Assembly: GCF_012726345.1 (NCBI RefSeq)
Contig: NZ_PTXN01000006.1
Span: 214,824-278,823 of the forward strand
DNA: 64,000 nucleotides
Direction of reading: 5' to 3'
From: Marinomonas sp. UCMA 3892
GTDB lineage: Bacteria; Pseudomonadota; Gammaproteobacteria; Pseudomonadales; Marinomonadaceae
Part shown: positions 27,475-35,624 of the stretch, one piece after another
Layout of the letters: each line of letters starts with the position of its first letter
Numbering within the stretch: the first letter of the stretch is position 1
Notes under the pieces: generated by a model
Seen by the model: only the letters and a program-made list of their open reading frames with translations
The model's database searches: none
Told to the model about the DNA's origin: nothing
Position numbers and translations under genes: made by a program

Positions 27475-28986
27475 ATGAGTTTAGCCACTATTTATAGTCG
27501 TGCCCGTGTGGGTGTGTCTTCCCCTCTAGTTACCGTCGAAACCCATATTTCAAATGGATTGCCTTCCCTAAATATAGTGGGCTTGCCTGAAGCCGCTGTT
27601 CGAGAAGCGAAAGATCGAGTACGTAGTGCAATTATCAACAGCCATTTTGAATTCCCTACCCGACGCGTCACCATCAACTTAGCACCAGCGGATTTACCCA
27701 AAGAGGGTGGCCGATACGATTTGGCGATTGCTATCAGTGTGTTAGTTGCGTCCGGGCAACTCGGAGAGTTGAATCTTCGTGACACTGAGTTTATAGGGGA
27801 GTTGGCTTTGTCGGGTGATATTCGTGGTGTGCCAGGGTTACTGCCATCTGCTATTGCTTGTCACCATGCTAATCGCCAACTGATTCTTCCTGAAGACAAT
27901 CAGCAAGAAGCTGCCTTAGTGGAAGGAGACGCGGTGTTTGCCAAACATCTTACTCAAGTGACAGCTCATCTACTAAAATTAAGTAAGTTACCTGCTTGTG
28001 TTTCTAAACCCACTGAGCCTTTGCCTTTGGATCATAAAGACATGCGTGATGTAAAAGGTCAATATCAGGCTCGTAGAGCGTTAGAAGTTGCAGCAGCAGG
28101 AGGACATAATCTATTGTTTATTGGCCCAGCAGGAACAGGTAAAACCATGTTGGCGTCACGTTTACCAAGCATTATGCCCGCTATGACGGAAGCCGAAGCA
28201 CTGGCTGTAGCGTCTGTTCAATCGGTGGCTGGGCGAAAAATGGGGCTAGACTGGTATTGGTCCGAACGTCCCTTTCGATCTCCGCACCACTCTTGTTCAG
28301 CTGCTGCATTGGTTGGAGGCGGTTCAATACCTAAGCCAGGTGAGGCATCTTTGGCACATTGCGGCGTGCTCTTTCTTGATGAATTGCCAGAATTCGACCG
28401 TAAAGTGTTAGAAGTGCTGCGTGAACCTTTAGAAAGTGGTGAGGTACATATTTCACGAGCACGTGGACAAGTTACCTTTCCTGCTCGCTTTCAATTAGTT
28501 GCCGCCATGAACGCCAGTAATGAAGCCTACAATGGTGGGCAAGATTATTATCAATCCAGCGCTAGTCAAAAATACCTCAAAAAACTCTCTGCCCCGTTTT
28601 TAGATCGCATTGATTTGCATGTAGAAGTGCCGCCTTTGCCTTCTGATGTTTTAGTGAATGCACAAGAAGAAGGAGAGTGCAGTGCTTATGTTCGTGAGCG
28701 CGTGGAGCTTGCGGTCGCAAGGCAGAGAGCTCGACAAGGAGTACAAAATGCTTTGCTAAGCGGTCGACAGTTAGAGGCTATTTGTGCGTTAAGTGAAGAA
28801 GATAAACAATTTATGCAGCAAGCACTGGAAAAGTTAAAACTCTCAGCTCGTGCTTATCATCGAGTATTAAAAGTAGCGCTCACCTTGGCTGATTTGAATG
28901 ATTCTCCAGTAACCAGGGCGCATTTAATGGAATCATTAAGTTATCGAAAAATGGAAAAAACCTTATCGATGGCGGTGTCTTCTTAA
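27475..28986 (+). CDS. comM: YifB/ComM-family Mg-chelatase-like AAA+ ATPase
   Basis: 503 residues. N-terminal ChlI/Lon-S16-like domain (SLATIYSRARVGVSSPLVTV at the start), central AAA+ module with Walker A GPAGTGKTMLASRLP and Walker B CGVLFLDELPEFDRKVLE, and a C-terminal Mg_chelatase_C domain. In naturally competent bacteria ComM is a branch-migration helicase that aids integration of transformed DNA. ATG 27475 is used: AGGAG at 27465-27469 is ideally spaced, whereas GTG 27469 overlaps it. Confidence 0.92.
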   Translation: MSLATIYSRARVGVSSPLVTVETHISNGLPSLNIVGLPEAAVREAKDRVRSAIINSHFEFPTRRVTINLAPADLPKEGGRYDLAIAISVLVASGQLGELNLRDTEFIGELALSGDIRGVPGLLPSAIACHHANRQLILPEDNQQEAALVEGDAVFAKHLTQVTAHLLKLSKLPACVSKPTEPLPLDHKDMRDVKGQYQARRALEVAAAGGHNLLFIGPAGTGKTMLASRLPSIMPAMTEAEALAVASVQSVAGRKMGLDWYWSERPFRSPHHSCSAAALVGGGSIPKPGEASLAHCGVLFLDELPEFDRKVLEVLREPLESGEVHISRARGQVTFPARFQLVAAMNASNEAYNGGQDYYQSSASQKYLKKLSAPFLDRIDLHVEVPPLPSDVLVNAQEEGECSAYVRERVELAVARQRARQGVQNALLSGRQLEAICALSEEDKQFMQQALEKLKLSARAYHRVLKVALTLADLNDSPVTRAHLMESLSYRKMEKTLSMAVSS

Positions 28987-29077
28987 ACATATTATTTAAA
29001 ATAAACATTTAAGAAATGCCGCTTAAAAACGTCATGTGAAGGTTTGTAATAGTAAATTTTTTCTGCTGTATTGAAGG

Positions 29078-29107
29078 CTTAAGTATGTCTTCAATACGGT
29101 GTAGTGC
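29078..29107. repeat. Inverted repeat downstream of comM
   Basis: GTATTGAAG (29078-29086) and CTTCAATAC (29099-29107), a perfect 9-bp stem with a 12-nt loop. No T-run follows. It may end the comM transcript or precede the transporter gene promoter. The whole 29.0-29.27 kb gap is otherwise A+T rich with no gene seen. Confidence 0.45.
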
Positions 29108-29276
29108 AAGCTTTTCTACTCTTCTAAATGCAAGATAAAAGCTGTTTTAACTCTTTTCATTTCGTTACAATTCTCCTCCCGTTTTCGGGACTAATAATAA
29201 TTAAATAGTCGTTGCGTGCTCAAGTTTGTCGATTTATTGGCGACGAAGGTAAGTAGCCTATGTGGAGTTTTGTCCT

Positions 29277-30206
29277 ATGGTTATCCAGCTGTTCCCTTTT
29301 TGGGCATTGTTGCTGTCAGCAATTGCCTTTTTTCAACCGGATATATTTGTCGGTTTAAAAACACAAATTGTTCCATTATTGACCATCATTATGTTAGCGA
29401 TGGGATTGACCTTAAGCCCAGCAGACTTCAAACAAGTTTTGAAGAATGGTAAAGCCGTTGGCGTGGGTGTGTTATTGCAGTTTTTAGTCATGCCGATTGC
29501 CGCATTCTGTGTTGCCTTTGCATTTGGTTTTGATACTGAGCTAACCGTTGGCATGCTGCTAGTAGGCAGTGTGGCTGGTGGGACGTCATCAAATGTTATG
29601 TGTTATTTGGCAAAAGGCGATACGGCGCTGTCAATTTCTATGACGGCTATTTCGACCTTGCTTGGCGTGATACTGACACCATTTTTAGTGTCTCTAATGA
29701 TTGGTCAAAGTGTTGATGTGCCAGTGGCTGGTATGTTGCTTAGCTTACTTAAAATTGTATTATTACCCGTTGCTGCGGGTGTATTGATTAATACTTTTTT
29801 CTCGAAGTTTGTTCGCAAGGCTGAACCGATCTTTCCTTATATTTCGATGTTTGCCATCGTGCTGATTATTGCTATTGTTGTGGCCCTGAGTGCATCTAAA
29901 ATCGTTCAAGTAGGTCTGGTTGTTGCGGCGGCTGTGATTCTGCATAATGCGATTGGTTTGACCTTGGGTTACTGGGTGACTTACTTGCTTGGTTTTGATG
30001 CACGTGTTTGTCGTACCATTGCCTTCGAAGTCGGTCTGCAGAACTCTGGTCTAGCTGCAGCACTAGCAGTGAAATTCTTCACGCCAATGGCTGCTTTACC
30101 TGGAACGATTTTCAGTGTGTGGCACAATATTTCAGGTTCCTTGTTGGCAAGCTATTGGAGCCGTCGACCTGTTGCTGGAAATAATGCGCAAGAAACAGAT
30201 AAATAA
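29277..30206 (+). CDS. Bile acid:sodium symporter (BASS) family transporter
   Basis: About 309 residues with 9-10 hydrophobic helices. BASS/SBF family marks: MLAMGLTLSPADFKQVLKN near residue 40, then GSVAGGTSSNVMCYLAKGDT (discontinuous helix with Asn), and EVGLQNSGLAAALAVKFF (second crossover region). These conserve the sodium-binding crossover helices. Substrate is unknown; bacterial members carry organic anions such as bile acids, pantoate or 2-keto acids. ATG 29277 is taken, with GGAG nine bases before; GTG 29262 is in frame. Confidence 0.88.
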   Translation: MVIQLFPFWALLLSAIAFFQPDIFVGLKTQIVPLLTIIMLAMGLTLSPADFKQVLKNGKAVGVGVLLQFLVMPIAAFCVAFAFGFDTELTVGMLLVGSVAGGTSSNVMCYLAKGDTALSISMTAISTLLGVILTPFLVSLMIGQSVDVPVAGMLLSLLKIVLLPVAAGVLINTFFSKFVRKAEPIFPYISMFAIVLIIAIVVALSASKIVQVGLVVAAAVILHNAIGLTLGYWVTYLLGFDARVCRTIAFEVGLQNSGLAAALAVKFFTPMAALPGTIFSVWHNISGSLLASYWSRRPVAGNNAQETDK

Positions 30207-30223
30207 TCTATTTGCTTAGTGTC

Positions 30224-30256
30224 AAAAAAGGGATGCCATTTGTGCATCCCTTTTTT
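30224..30256. terminator. Terminator between BASS transporter and rep
   Basis: AAAAAAGGGATGC (30224-30236) and GCATCCCTTTTTT form a perfect 13-bp stem with a short loop and T-run. Strong intrinsic terminator, usable in both directions. Confidence 0.93.
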
Positions 30257-30363
30257 GTGCTTGTTAGTTTTTGCTCTTATGATTTTTCTCTCAGTGCGAG
30301 AAGCTTCATTGTCGGTTACACTTACGGCTGATTTTTAATAGCCATACGAGCCAGAGTTTTTCC

Positions 30364-32412
30364 ATGAGTCAGTCCATGCCATCCATATCTCATCGTCTTC
30401 GCAATCTGAATGAGCGTCAGCTAGATGCCGTTAAACAGATCGATGGTCCTTTGCTAGTATTGGCGGGTGCTGGATCGGGAAAAACCAGCGTAATCACTAC
30501 AAAAATTGCCTATCTAATTCAAACCTGTGGTTTCAAAGCTAACAGCATTATCGCGGTGACTTTTACCAATAAAGCCGCGCGAGAAATGAAAGAGCGTGTT
30601 GTCGGCATGTTGTCTAAACAAGAAAGTCGCGGCTTGAGTATCTCGACTTTCCACAACTTAGGCCTACGCATTCTTCGTAAAGAATATCGCCGCGCGGGTT
30701 TAAAAGAAGGCTTCACCCTTTTTGATTCTCAAGACTCCCTTAGTCTGATCAAAGAAATCCTCGATAAAGAATTTAACGGTCAAACTGACTCTGCCGCTTA
30801 CTGTCAAAATACGGTTTCCAACTGGAAAAACGATCTAACTACGCCACAAGAAGCCATGACCAATGCGGACACCGAAGAGTTTCTGCTAGCGGCTCAAGTG
30901 TATGTGCAATATCAGCGTTATTTGCGCGCTTACAACGCCGTGGATTTCGACGATTTGATCTTATTACCGGTTAGTTTGTTAATGGCCGATGCAGAGCTGC
31001 GCGATCGTTGGCAGAACAAAGTCCGTTACTTGCTGGTGGATGAGTGCCAAGATACCAATGCCAGTCAATATGAATTGATTCGTTTGTTAGCTGGATTTCG
31101 TCGTTGTTTCACTCTAGTAGGCGATGATGACCAATCTATTTATGCGTGGCGTGGCGCACGTCCTGAAAACCTTGAGCGTTTATCTGTCGATTACCCGAGT
31201 TTGAAATTGGTCAAGTTGGAGCAAAACTACCGTTCGACTAAAACCATCCTGAAAGCGGCCAATACGCTGATAGCGAACAATCCGCATATTTACGATAAAG
31301 CCTTGTGGAGTGATCACGAAGAGGGTGACCCGATTCGTGTCATGGTGACCCGTAATGAAGACGCAGAATCAGAGCGCGTCGCAGCGGAAATCCAGTCACG
31401 CCATTTACGTCATGAAATTCCCTATCGAGATTTTGCCATCTTGTATCGTGGTAACCACCAAGCACGCTTGTTAGAAATCAAGCTGCAAGCGTACCGTATT
31501 CCTTACAAAATGAACGGCGGCACTTCGTTTTTCTCACGGGCGGAAATCAAAGATCTAATGAGCTATTTGCGTCTTTTGGTAAACCCTTCCGACGACAACG
31601 CTTTCCTACGCATCGTTAACTTGCCGCGTCGAGAGATTGGACCAGCTACGCTTGAAAAAGTGGGGAACCTCGCTACTGAGCGCGGTGTGAGTTTGTTTGA
31701 AGCATCGGGTTATAAAGAGCTGGAAGACACCGTTACTGGGCGCTCATTGAAAAGTTTGCAGGACTTTGAACGTTGGATGTCCAACTTGCGACAGCGTTTA
31801 GAAGGCGCATCGCCAGTGCCCGTGATCGAGCAAATGATTCATGACATGGATTATTATGGCTGGATTCAAGAGCAAACATCTTCCAATAAAGCAGGCGATC
31901 GCCGCATCGAAAACGTGCGTTTCTTGCTCGATTCTATTCAGCGTATGATGGAGTCTGCTTGGGAAGAAGACGAAACGGCTGGCTTGGATCAAGCGATTAG
32001 TAAGTTGCTATTAATCGATATGCTGGAACGCCAAGAAGAAGAGGAAGATGAAGATAAGGTGCAGTTACTGACGCTTCATGCCTCCAAAGGTTTGGAGTAT
32101 CCGCATGTGTTTTTGATCGGTTGTGAAGAAGAACTGTTACCGCATAGAAACAGCATAGAAAACGATGACATCGAAGAAGAGCGTCGTCTGGCTTACGTTG
32201 GCATCACTCGGGCGAAAAAAACCTTATGCATTACCTTAGCTGCAAAGCGTCGCCAATACGGTGAAGAAATTGACTGTATGCCGAGTCGATTCTTGGATGA
32301 ACTACCGGAAGAAGATCTTGTATGGGAAGGCCGCAGCGACGAAGGGGAAAGCACTAAAAAAGAACGCGGCCAAGCTTCATTATCTGCCTTAAAAGCCATG
32401 TTAAATGGCTAA
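30364..32412 (+). CDS. rep: ATP-dependent DNA helicase Rep
   Basis: 682-residue superfamily-1A 3'-5' helicase that clears protein roadblocks at replication forks. Motifs in order: Q motif LNERQLDAV; Walker A LAGAGSGKTSVI; Ia TFTNKAAREMKERV; II LLVDECQDTN; III VGDDDQSIYAWRGA; IV VKLEQNYRSTK; V LLTLHASKGLEYPHVF; VI RRLAYVGITRAKK. Length fits Rep rather than UvrD or PcrA, which run to about 720+. Own promoter after the terminator; convergent with cytochrome c5 only 12 bp away. Confidence 0.94.
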   Translation: MSQSMPSISHRLRNLNERQLDAVKQIDGPLLVLAGAGSGKTSVITTKIAYLIQTCGFKANSIIAVTFTNKAAREMKERVVGMLSKQESRGLSISTFHNLGLRILRKEYRRAGLKEGFTLFDSQDSLSLIKEILDKEFNGQTDSAAYCQNTVSNWKNDLTTPQEAMTNADTEEFLLAAQVYVQYQRYLRAYNAVDFDDLILLPVSLLMADAELRDRWQNKVRYLLVDECQDTNASQYELIRLLAGFRRCFTLVGDDDQSIYAWRGARPENLERLSVDYPSLKLVKLEQNYRSTKTILKAANTLIANNPHIYDKALWSDHEEGDPIRVMVTRNEDAESERVAAEIQSRHLRHEIPYRDFAILYRGNHQARLLEIKLQAYRIPYKMNGGTSFFSRAEIKDLMSYLRLLVNPSDDNAFLRIVNLPRREIGPATLEKVGNLATERGVSLFEASGYKELEDTVTGRSLKSLQDFERWMSNLRQRLEGASPVPVIEQMIHDMDYYGWIQEQTSSNKAGDRRIENVRFLLDSIQRMMESAWEEDETAGLDQAISKLLLIDMLERQEEEEDEDKVQLLTLHASKGLEYPHVFLIGCEEELLPHRNSIENDDIEEERRLAYVGITRAKKTLCITLAAKRRQYGEEIDCMPSRFLDELPEEDLVWEGRSDEGESTKKERGQASLSALKAMLNG

Positions 32413-32424
32413 GTAGTTAAACAG

Positions 32425-32763
32425 CTAGTTGCTTGAGCTATTGTCGATCATGTATTGAATCGCACCACGTAGCTCATTTTCACTGCAATCAAAGCATAAA
32501 CCTTTTGGTGGCATGGCTTTAAAACCATTTGTCGCATCTTTTAATAAAGTGTCTATGCCTTTTTCAACGCGTGGTTGCCAATCCGCTTTATTACCAAACT
32601 TCGGAGCGCCAGCAACGCCATTCATGTGACAAGCAATGCAATAGCTGTTGTAAAGTGTTTCGCCAGAACGTGCGGCATGCGCAACAGAAGAAAGTGCTAA
32701 AGCAAAGCTGGCGAAACCAAGAATAACGATGCGTTGTGTAAAAATCGCGATAGAAAAAGTCAC
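32425..32763 (-). CDS. Cytochrome c5 family protein
   Basis: 112-residue periplasmic monohaem cytochrome. Signal peptide ending around SSVAHAARS (residue 32). Haem motif CIACH, axial Met in KAMPPKG, and a second CxxC (CFDC) near the C-terminus that forms the cytochrome c5 disulfide. GTG 32763 is the start: AAGGA lies six bases upstream and no ATG fits. Electron carrier between the bc1 complex and terminal oxidases or other reductases by analogy. Confidence 0.9.
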   Translation of the reverse strand: MTFSIAIFTQRIVILGFASFALALSSVAHAARSGETLYNSYCIACHMNGVAGAPKFGNKADWQPRVEKGIDTLLKDATNGFKAMPPKGLCFDCSENELRGAIQYMIDNSSSN

Positions 32764-32906
32764 AATGAATCCTTAGCGATGAAGAGTCAAAAACGATACA
32801 GTGATTAAAACACAAAGACGTGATTTCCATCGCGTAATTTTTTATTCCGCTTTGTGTTTTACTTCTACTTTATTTTTGTAACATATTAATAAGACAAGGA
32901 AAAAAC

Positions 32907-33200
32907 ATGACCACCGAACTCGTTCTCGTCGCCAATATTAAAGCCCATCCTGGTAAAAGTGCAGAGTTAAAAACTGCTCTAGAAGCTTTACTAGTGCCAA
33001 CTCGCGCTGAAGTAGGTTGTTTGCAATACGATCTGCACCAAGACAACAATAACGCCGAGGCGTTTGTCTACTTCGAACGTTGGAGTGGTTACGACACTTG
33101 GCAAGATCACATGAAAACAACCCATATCAATACCTTTTTGGAATCGACTAAAGACGTTATTGCAGATTTTAGTGTGACTGAGCTGCATAAAATAGGCTAA
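32907..33200 (+). CDS. Antibiotic biosynthesis monooxygenase (ABM)-domain protein
   Basis: 97-residue ferredoxin-like-fold protein of the ABM/YgiN group: ELVLVANIKAHPGKSAELK at the start, TRAEVGCLQYDLHQDNNN and FVYFERWSGYDTWQDHMKT. Such proteins are small dimers; some oxidise quinols, but most have unknown substrates, so a quinol monooxygenase call would be a guess. AAGGAA precedes the ATG. Divergent from the cytochrome gene. Confidence 0.85.
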   Translation: MTTELVLVANIKAHPGKSAELKTALEALLVPTRAEVGCLQYDLHQDNNNAEAFVYFERWSGYDTWQDHMKTTHINTFLESTKDVIADFSVTELHKIG

Positions 33201-33405
33201 ACTTTTTTCTTATGAGTTAGCAGTTGGTGGTTTAAGCTGCTAACGAGAAACCTGATTGATAGCCAAGCAATAAAAAATAGCTTATATCTGTTCTTTATTG
33301 CTTTAAGCACTGGAATCCTGAGGGATTTCCTTTAGAATACGCACACCAATTTGTTCTGGTTCACTTTGCATCTTGCAAAAGTATCAACGCCACGCAACAA
33401 GTCAT

Positions 33406-33482
33406 GCGCCCGTAGCTCAGCTGGATAGAGCGTCGCCCTCCGGAGGCGAAGGTCGGAGGTTCAAATCCTCTCGGGCGTACCA
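33406..33482 (+). tRNA. tRNA-Arg (anticodon CCG)
   Basis: 77 nt with encoded CCA. Acceptor GCGCCCG pairs with CGGGCGT (one G-U). D-arm GCTC/GAGC; anticodon stem TCGCC/GGCGA with loop CTCCGGA, giving anticodon CCG; T-arm GGAGG TTCAAAT CCTCT. Reads CGG codons. It marks the left edge of the accessory block and is a common integration site for islands. Confidence 0.96.
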
Positions 33483-33604
33483 TTTCATTATTCTCAAGCT
33501 ATTGATTTATAAACATAAAAAATGGATTTTATTTATATTTTGTATCTTGATCACTACTTACTGTCTACACTTGATACAACTTGTTTTTTTAAAAGGGAAT
33601 TTTA

Positions 33605-34519
33605 ATGAATTACTTTAAGTATATGTCTATTGGCACAGCCGAATTAGTCTTACAGAATCAAACTTTGAGGTGGTCGAGCCCTTTAGTTTTTAATGATATT
33701 GAAGAGTGTCAACTTCTTCCATGGGATGACGCTCATTTTCTCTCCTCGTATGAATCATATCTAAAAGTATTAAAAGAGTGTGTCAAAGGTAGGTTGATTT
33801 TTAACTATAACTATTTTTCTCCAAATACTTTGATGATTATCCAAATGTTAAAAGTTGGTGAACGTCGTGGAGAAGACTTTACTTCATCACTCAATGAAAT
33901 AGTTTTAAGTCGTAGTTTTGAAGGAGGGTTTAGGCAATACATTAATGAAGGGCTACTCGGAATTATGAGGGTGATTTGTGTCACATCTAACTGTAATAAT
34001 AAATTAATGTGGGCTCACTATGCAGATCAACATAGAGGTTGCTCACTTGAGTTTTCATCATTATTTATCGACCAACCAAATAATTTAATGGAGGGTTATG
34101 TAGAATATAAAGACACTTTGACTCCTTCGGTAAGTGGTGTGGATATGTTTTTGTATGGTGAAACTAGTGCCTATCAGCAAAAAATTAAAAAAGATATTTT
34201 TTTTACAAAAGGTTCAGTTTGGAACTATGAAAATGAATACAGGCTTAGTTTTAATGAAAGCTTTGGAAAAATATCTACTAGTTATAACTTTCAAAATAAC
34301 GAAGAAATTTTTTCGGTATCAGGTCAAACTGATAGTAAATATACTGATGTAAAATTCCCTTCTGGTGCAATTCAATCAATTACATTCGGCGTGAGAGTCG
34401 AAGAGTTTGAGATTGGAAATATTAAAGAGTTGGCTCTGTTGTTAAACCCTAAATGTAGCTTTTACCAGATGATTCAGAATGGGTCTATTGTGACTAGGGT
34501 TCCTTTAGATTTAGCTTAG
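33605..34519 (+). CDS. DUF2971 domain protein
   Basis: 304 residues, cytoplasmic, with the DUF2971 pattern: FKYMSIGTAELVLQNQTLRW at the start, SSPLVFNDIEEC, and the central MWAHYADQHRGCSLEFSS, which is the most recognisable segment. Function unknown; such genes often sit in variable or defence-associated DNA. It lies 123 bp after the tRNA, is clearly more A+T rich than the core genes and overlaps the convergent integrase remnant by 26 bp. AAGGGA precedes the ATG. Confidence 0.8.
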   Translation: MNYFKYMSIGTAELVLQNQTLRWSSPLVFNDIEECQLLPWDDAHFLSSYESYLKVLKECVKGRLIFNYNYFSPNTLMIIQMLKVGERRGEDFTSSLNEIVLSRSFEGGFRQYINEGLLGIMRVICVTSNCNNKLMWAHYADQHRGCSLEFSSLFIDQPNNLMEGYVEYKDTLTPSVSGVDMFLYGETSAYQQKIKKDIFFTKGSVWNYENEYRLSFNESFGKISTSYNFQNNEEIFSVSGQTDSKYTDVKFPSGAIQSITFGVRVEEFEIGNIKELALLLNPKCSFYQMIQNGSIVTRVPLDLA

Positions 34520-35021
34520 TGTTTAAAGGGTTAGTAACTGCCTCTTGTAAATGCTCTGGGTCCAGATGAGCATATCTCATCGTCATTACGATAGTTGAGT
34601 GGCCAAGAATTTTCTGCAGTGTCAGTATGTTGCCGCCATTCATTATGAAGTGACTAGCAAAGCTATGCCTTAGAACGTGTGATGACTGACCTTGGGGTAA
34701 CTTAATACTGGTTGTCTTGAGGTATTTCCGAAATGATTTGATGCAATCAAAGAATCTCCCATGTTTTTTCATGTGTTCTTCGAGCTGTCTGAATAAGGTT
34801 TCATTAATCGGAATAGAGCGATTTTTTCCGCTTTTTGTATCTGTGAAATCTACTTGATCATTCCTAATGTTTTTAGCTGTAAGCCCTTCCGCTTCTCCCC
34901 ATCTTGCCCCAGTTGATAGACACACCCTTGTTATAAGAGAAACATGTTCATTACCGGTTTTATCTATGCTCCAGACCATTCTTAAAAAAGGGAAAATTTT
35001 GCAGGGTTCTATTCCTAGCTT
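34494..35021 (-). pseudogene. Tyrosine recombinase/integrase, C-terminal catalytic remnant
   Basis: About 176 codons from the sigma-factor stop to the integrase stop; a first ATG is at 34979. The tyrosine-recombinase catalytic domain is complete: Arg in STGARWGEAEGL, Lys in TKSGKNRSIP, HxxR in SHVLRHSFASHF, GHST, and Tyr in MRYAHLDPE. The N-terminal core-binding half (some 150+ residues) is missing, so the product cannot act as a normal integrase. The remnant continues in the same frame as the sigma factor, separated only by its TAA, suggesting a deletion or insertion junction. It points towards tRNA-Arg(CCG). Confidence 0.85.
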
Positions 35022-35621
35022 TTACATATTACTTATTGTCTCAAATTCATTGTGAGAACTTGTGTGTAACTTTGATTTTAACCACCTACGTACAAAGAGA
35101 AGGTCTTTCTCGATTAGGCTATCGCTACATTTATATAACTCAGTCAGCTCTTTAGTAGACAAGCCTACTAACTGCTTTAGTTTGAAGATTTCAACCTGCC
35201 TTGAATAGTTAGACTCTAATTTCAAGAGTAACTTTTCAATAGAAAGGCTTACTTCCATAAAAGATAATTCATCGTTAGTAGCACTATTAAATACACCAAC
35301 TGTACTATCTCTTTTTTTTGCTGTTTTCTTTCTCGATATATCCGATAAAACTTGATTGATCAAGGTGGCAATAGCTAGGTAAAAATCTCGTTTACTATTT
35401 AATTCTTCACGAGGAAAATGAGTCATCTTAAGATATGCTTCGTGAACTAAAGCCGTAGTTTTTTCCTGATCTTCTATGATATCTTTCGAAGAATTAGGAT
35501 GGTGTTGCTTTTGAACACGAGCAATGTCTTTTAATCTTTGGTAAACAAAAGTATATAAAACCTTTTCGGCATTTTTGTTTTTTTCACCAAATAAAATATA
35601 TAGATTAGTATTATATTCCAA
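35022..35621 (-). CDS. ECF-like RNA polymerase sigma factor of the kinase-coupled (Sigma70_ECF/ECF43-like) type
   Basis: 199 residues. Region 2 covers about residues 18-95; region 4 covers about 135-190 with HTH-like LVGLSTKELTELYKCSDSLI. The pattern LVHEAYLKM with a long spacer to FYLAIATLINQVLSDISRKK resembles the PF07638 group often linked to Ser/Thr kinases. Where typical ECF factors have acidic residues just before the LVQE-like motif, this one has Thr55-Thr56-Ala57, so the RNA-polymerase contact may depend on phosphorylation. No anti-sigma factor is nearby. Start TTG 35621 lies 3 nt after the preceding stop, so translation is coupled. Last gene of the leftward trio. Confidence 0.8.
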   Translation of the reverse strand: MEYNTNLYILFGEKNKNAEKVLYTFVYQRLKDIARVQKQHHPNSSKDIIEDQEKTTALVHEAYLKMTHFPREELNSKRDFYLAIATLINQVLSDISRKKTAKKRDSTVGVFNSATNDELSFMEVSLSIEKLLLKLESNYSRQVEIFKLKQLVGLSTKELTELYKCSDSLIEKDLLFVRRWLKSKLHTSSHNEFETISNM

Positions 35622-35624
35622 TGC

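Noticed and set aside
33373..33618. Small protein-coding frame across tRNA-Arg(CCG)
   Set aside because: It runs straight through the tRNA gene; its translated string ([20 protein letters not shown]) is the familiar false product of tRNA sequence.
34494..34979. Functional integrase
   Set aside because: The whole N-terminal DNA-binding half is absent; the open frame upstream ends at the sigma-factor stop after only about 14 codons.
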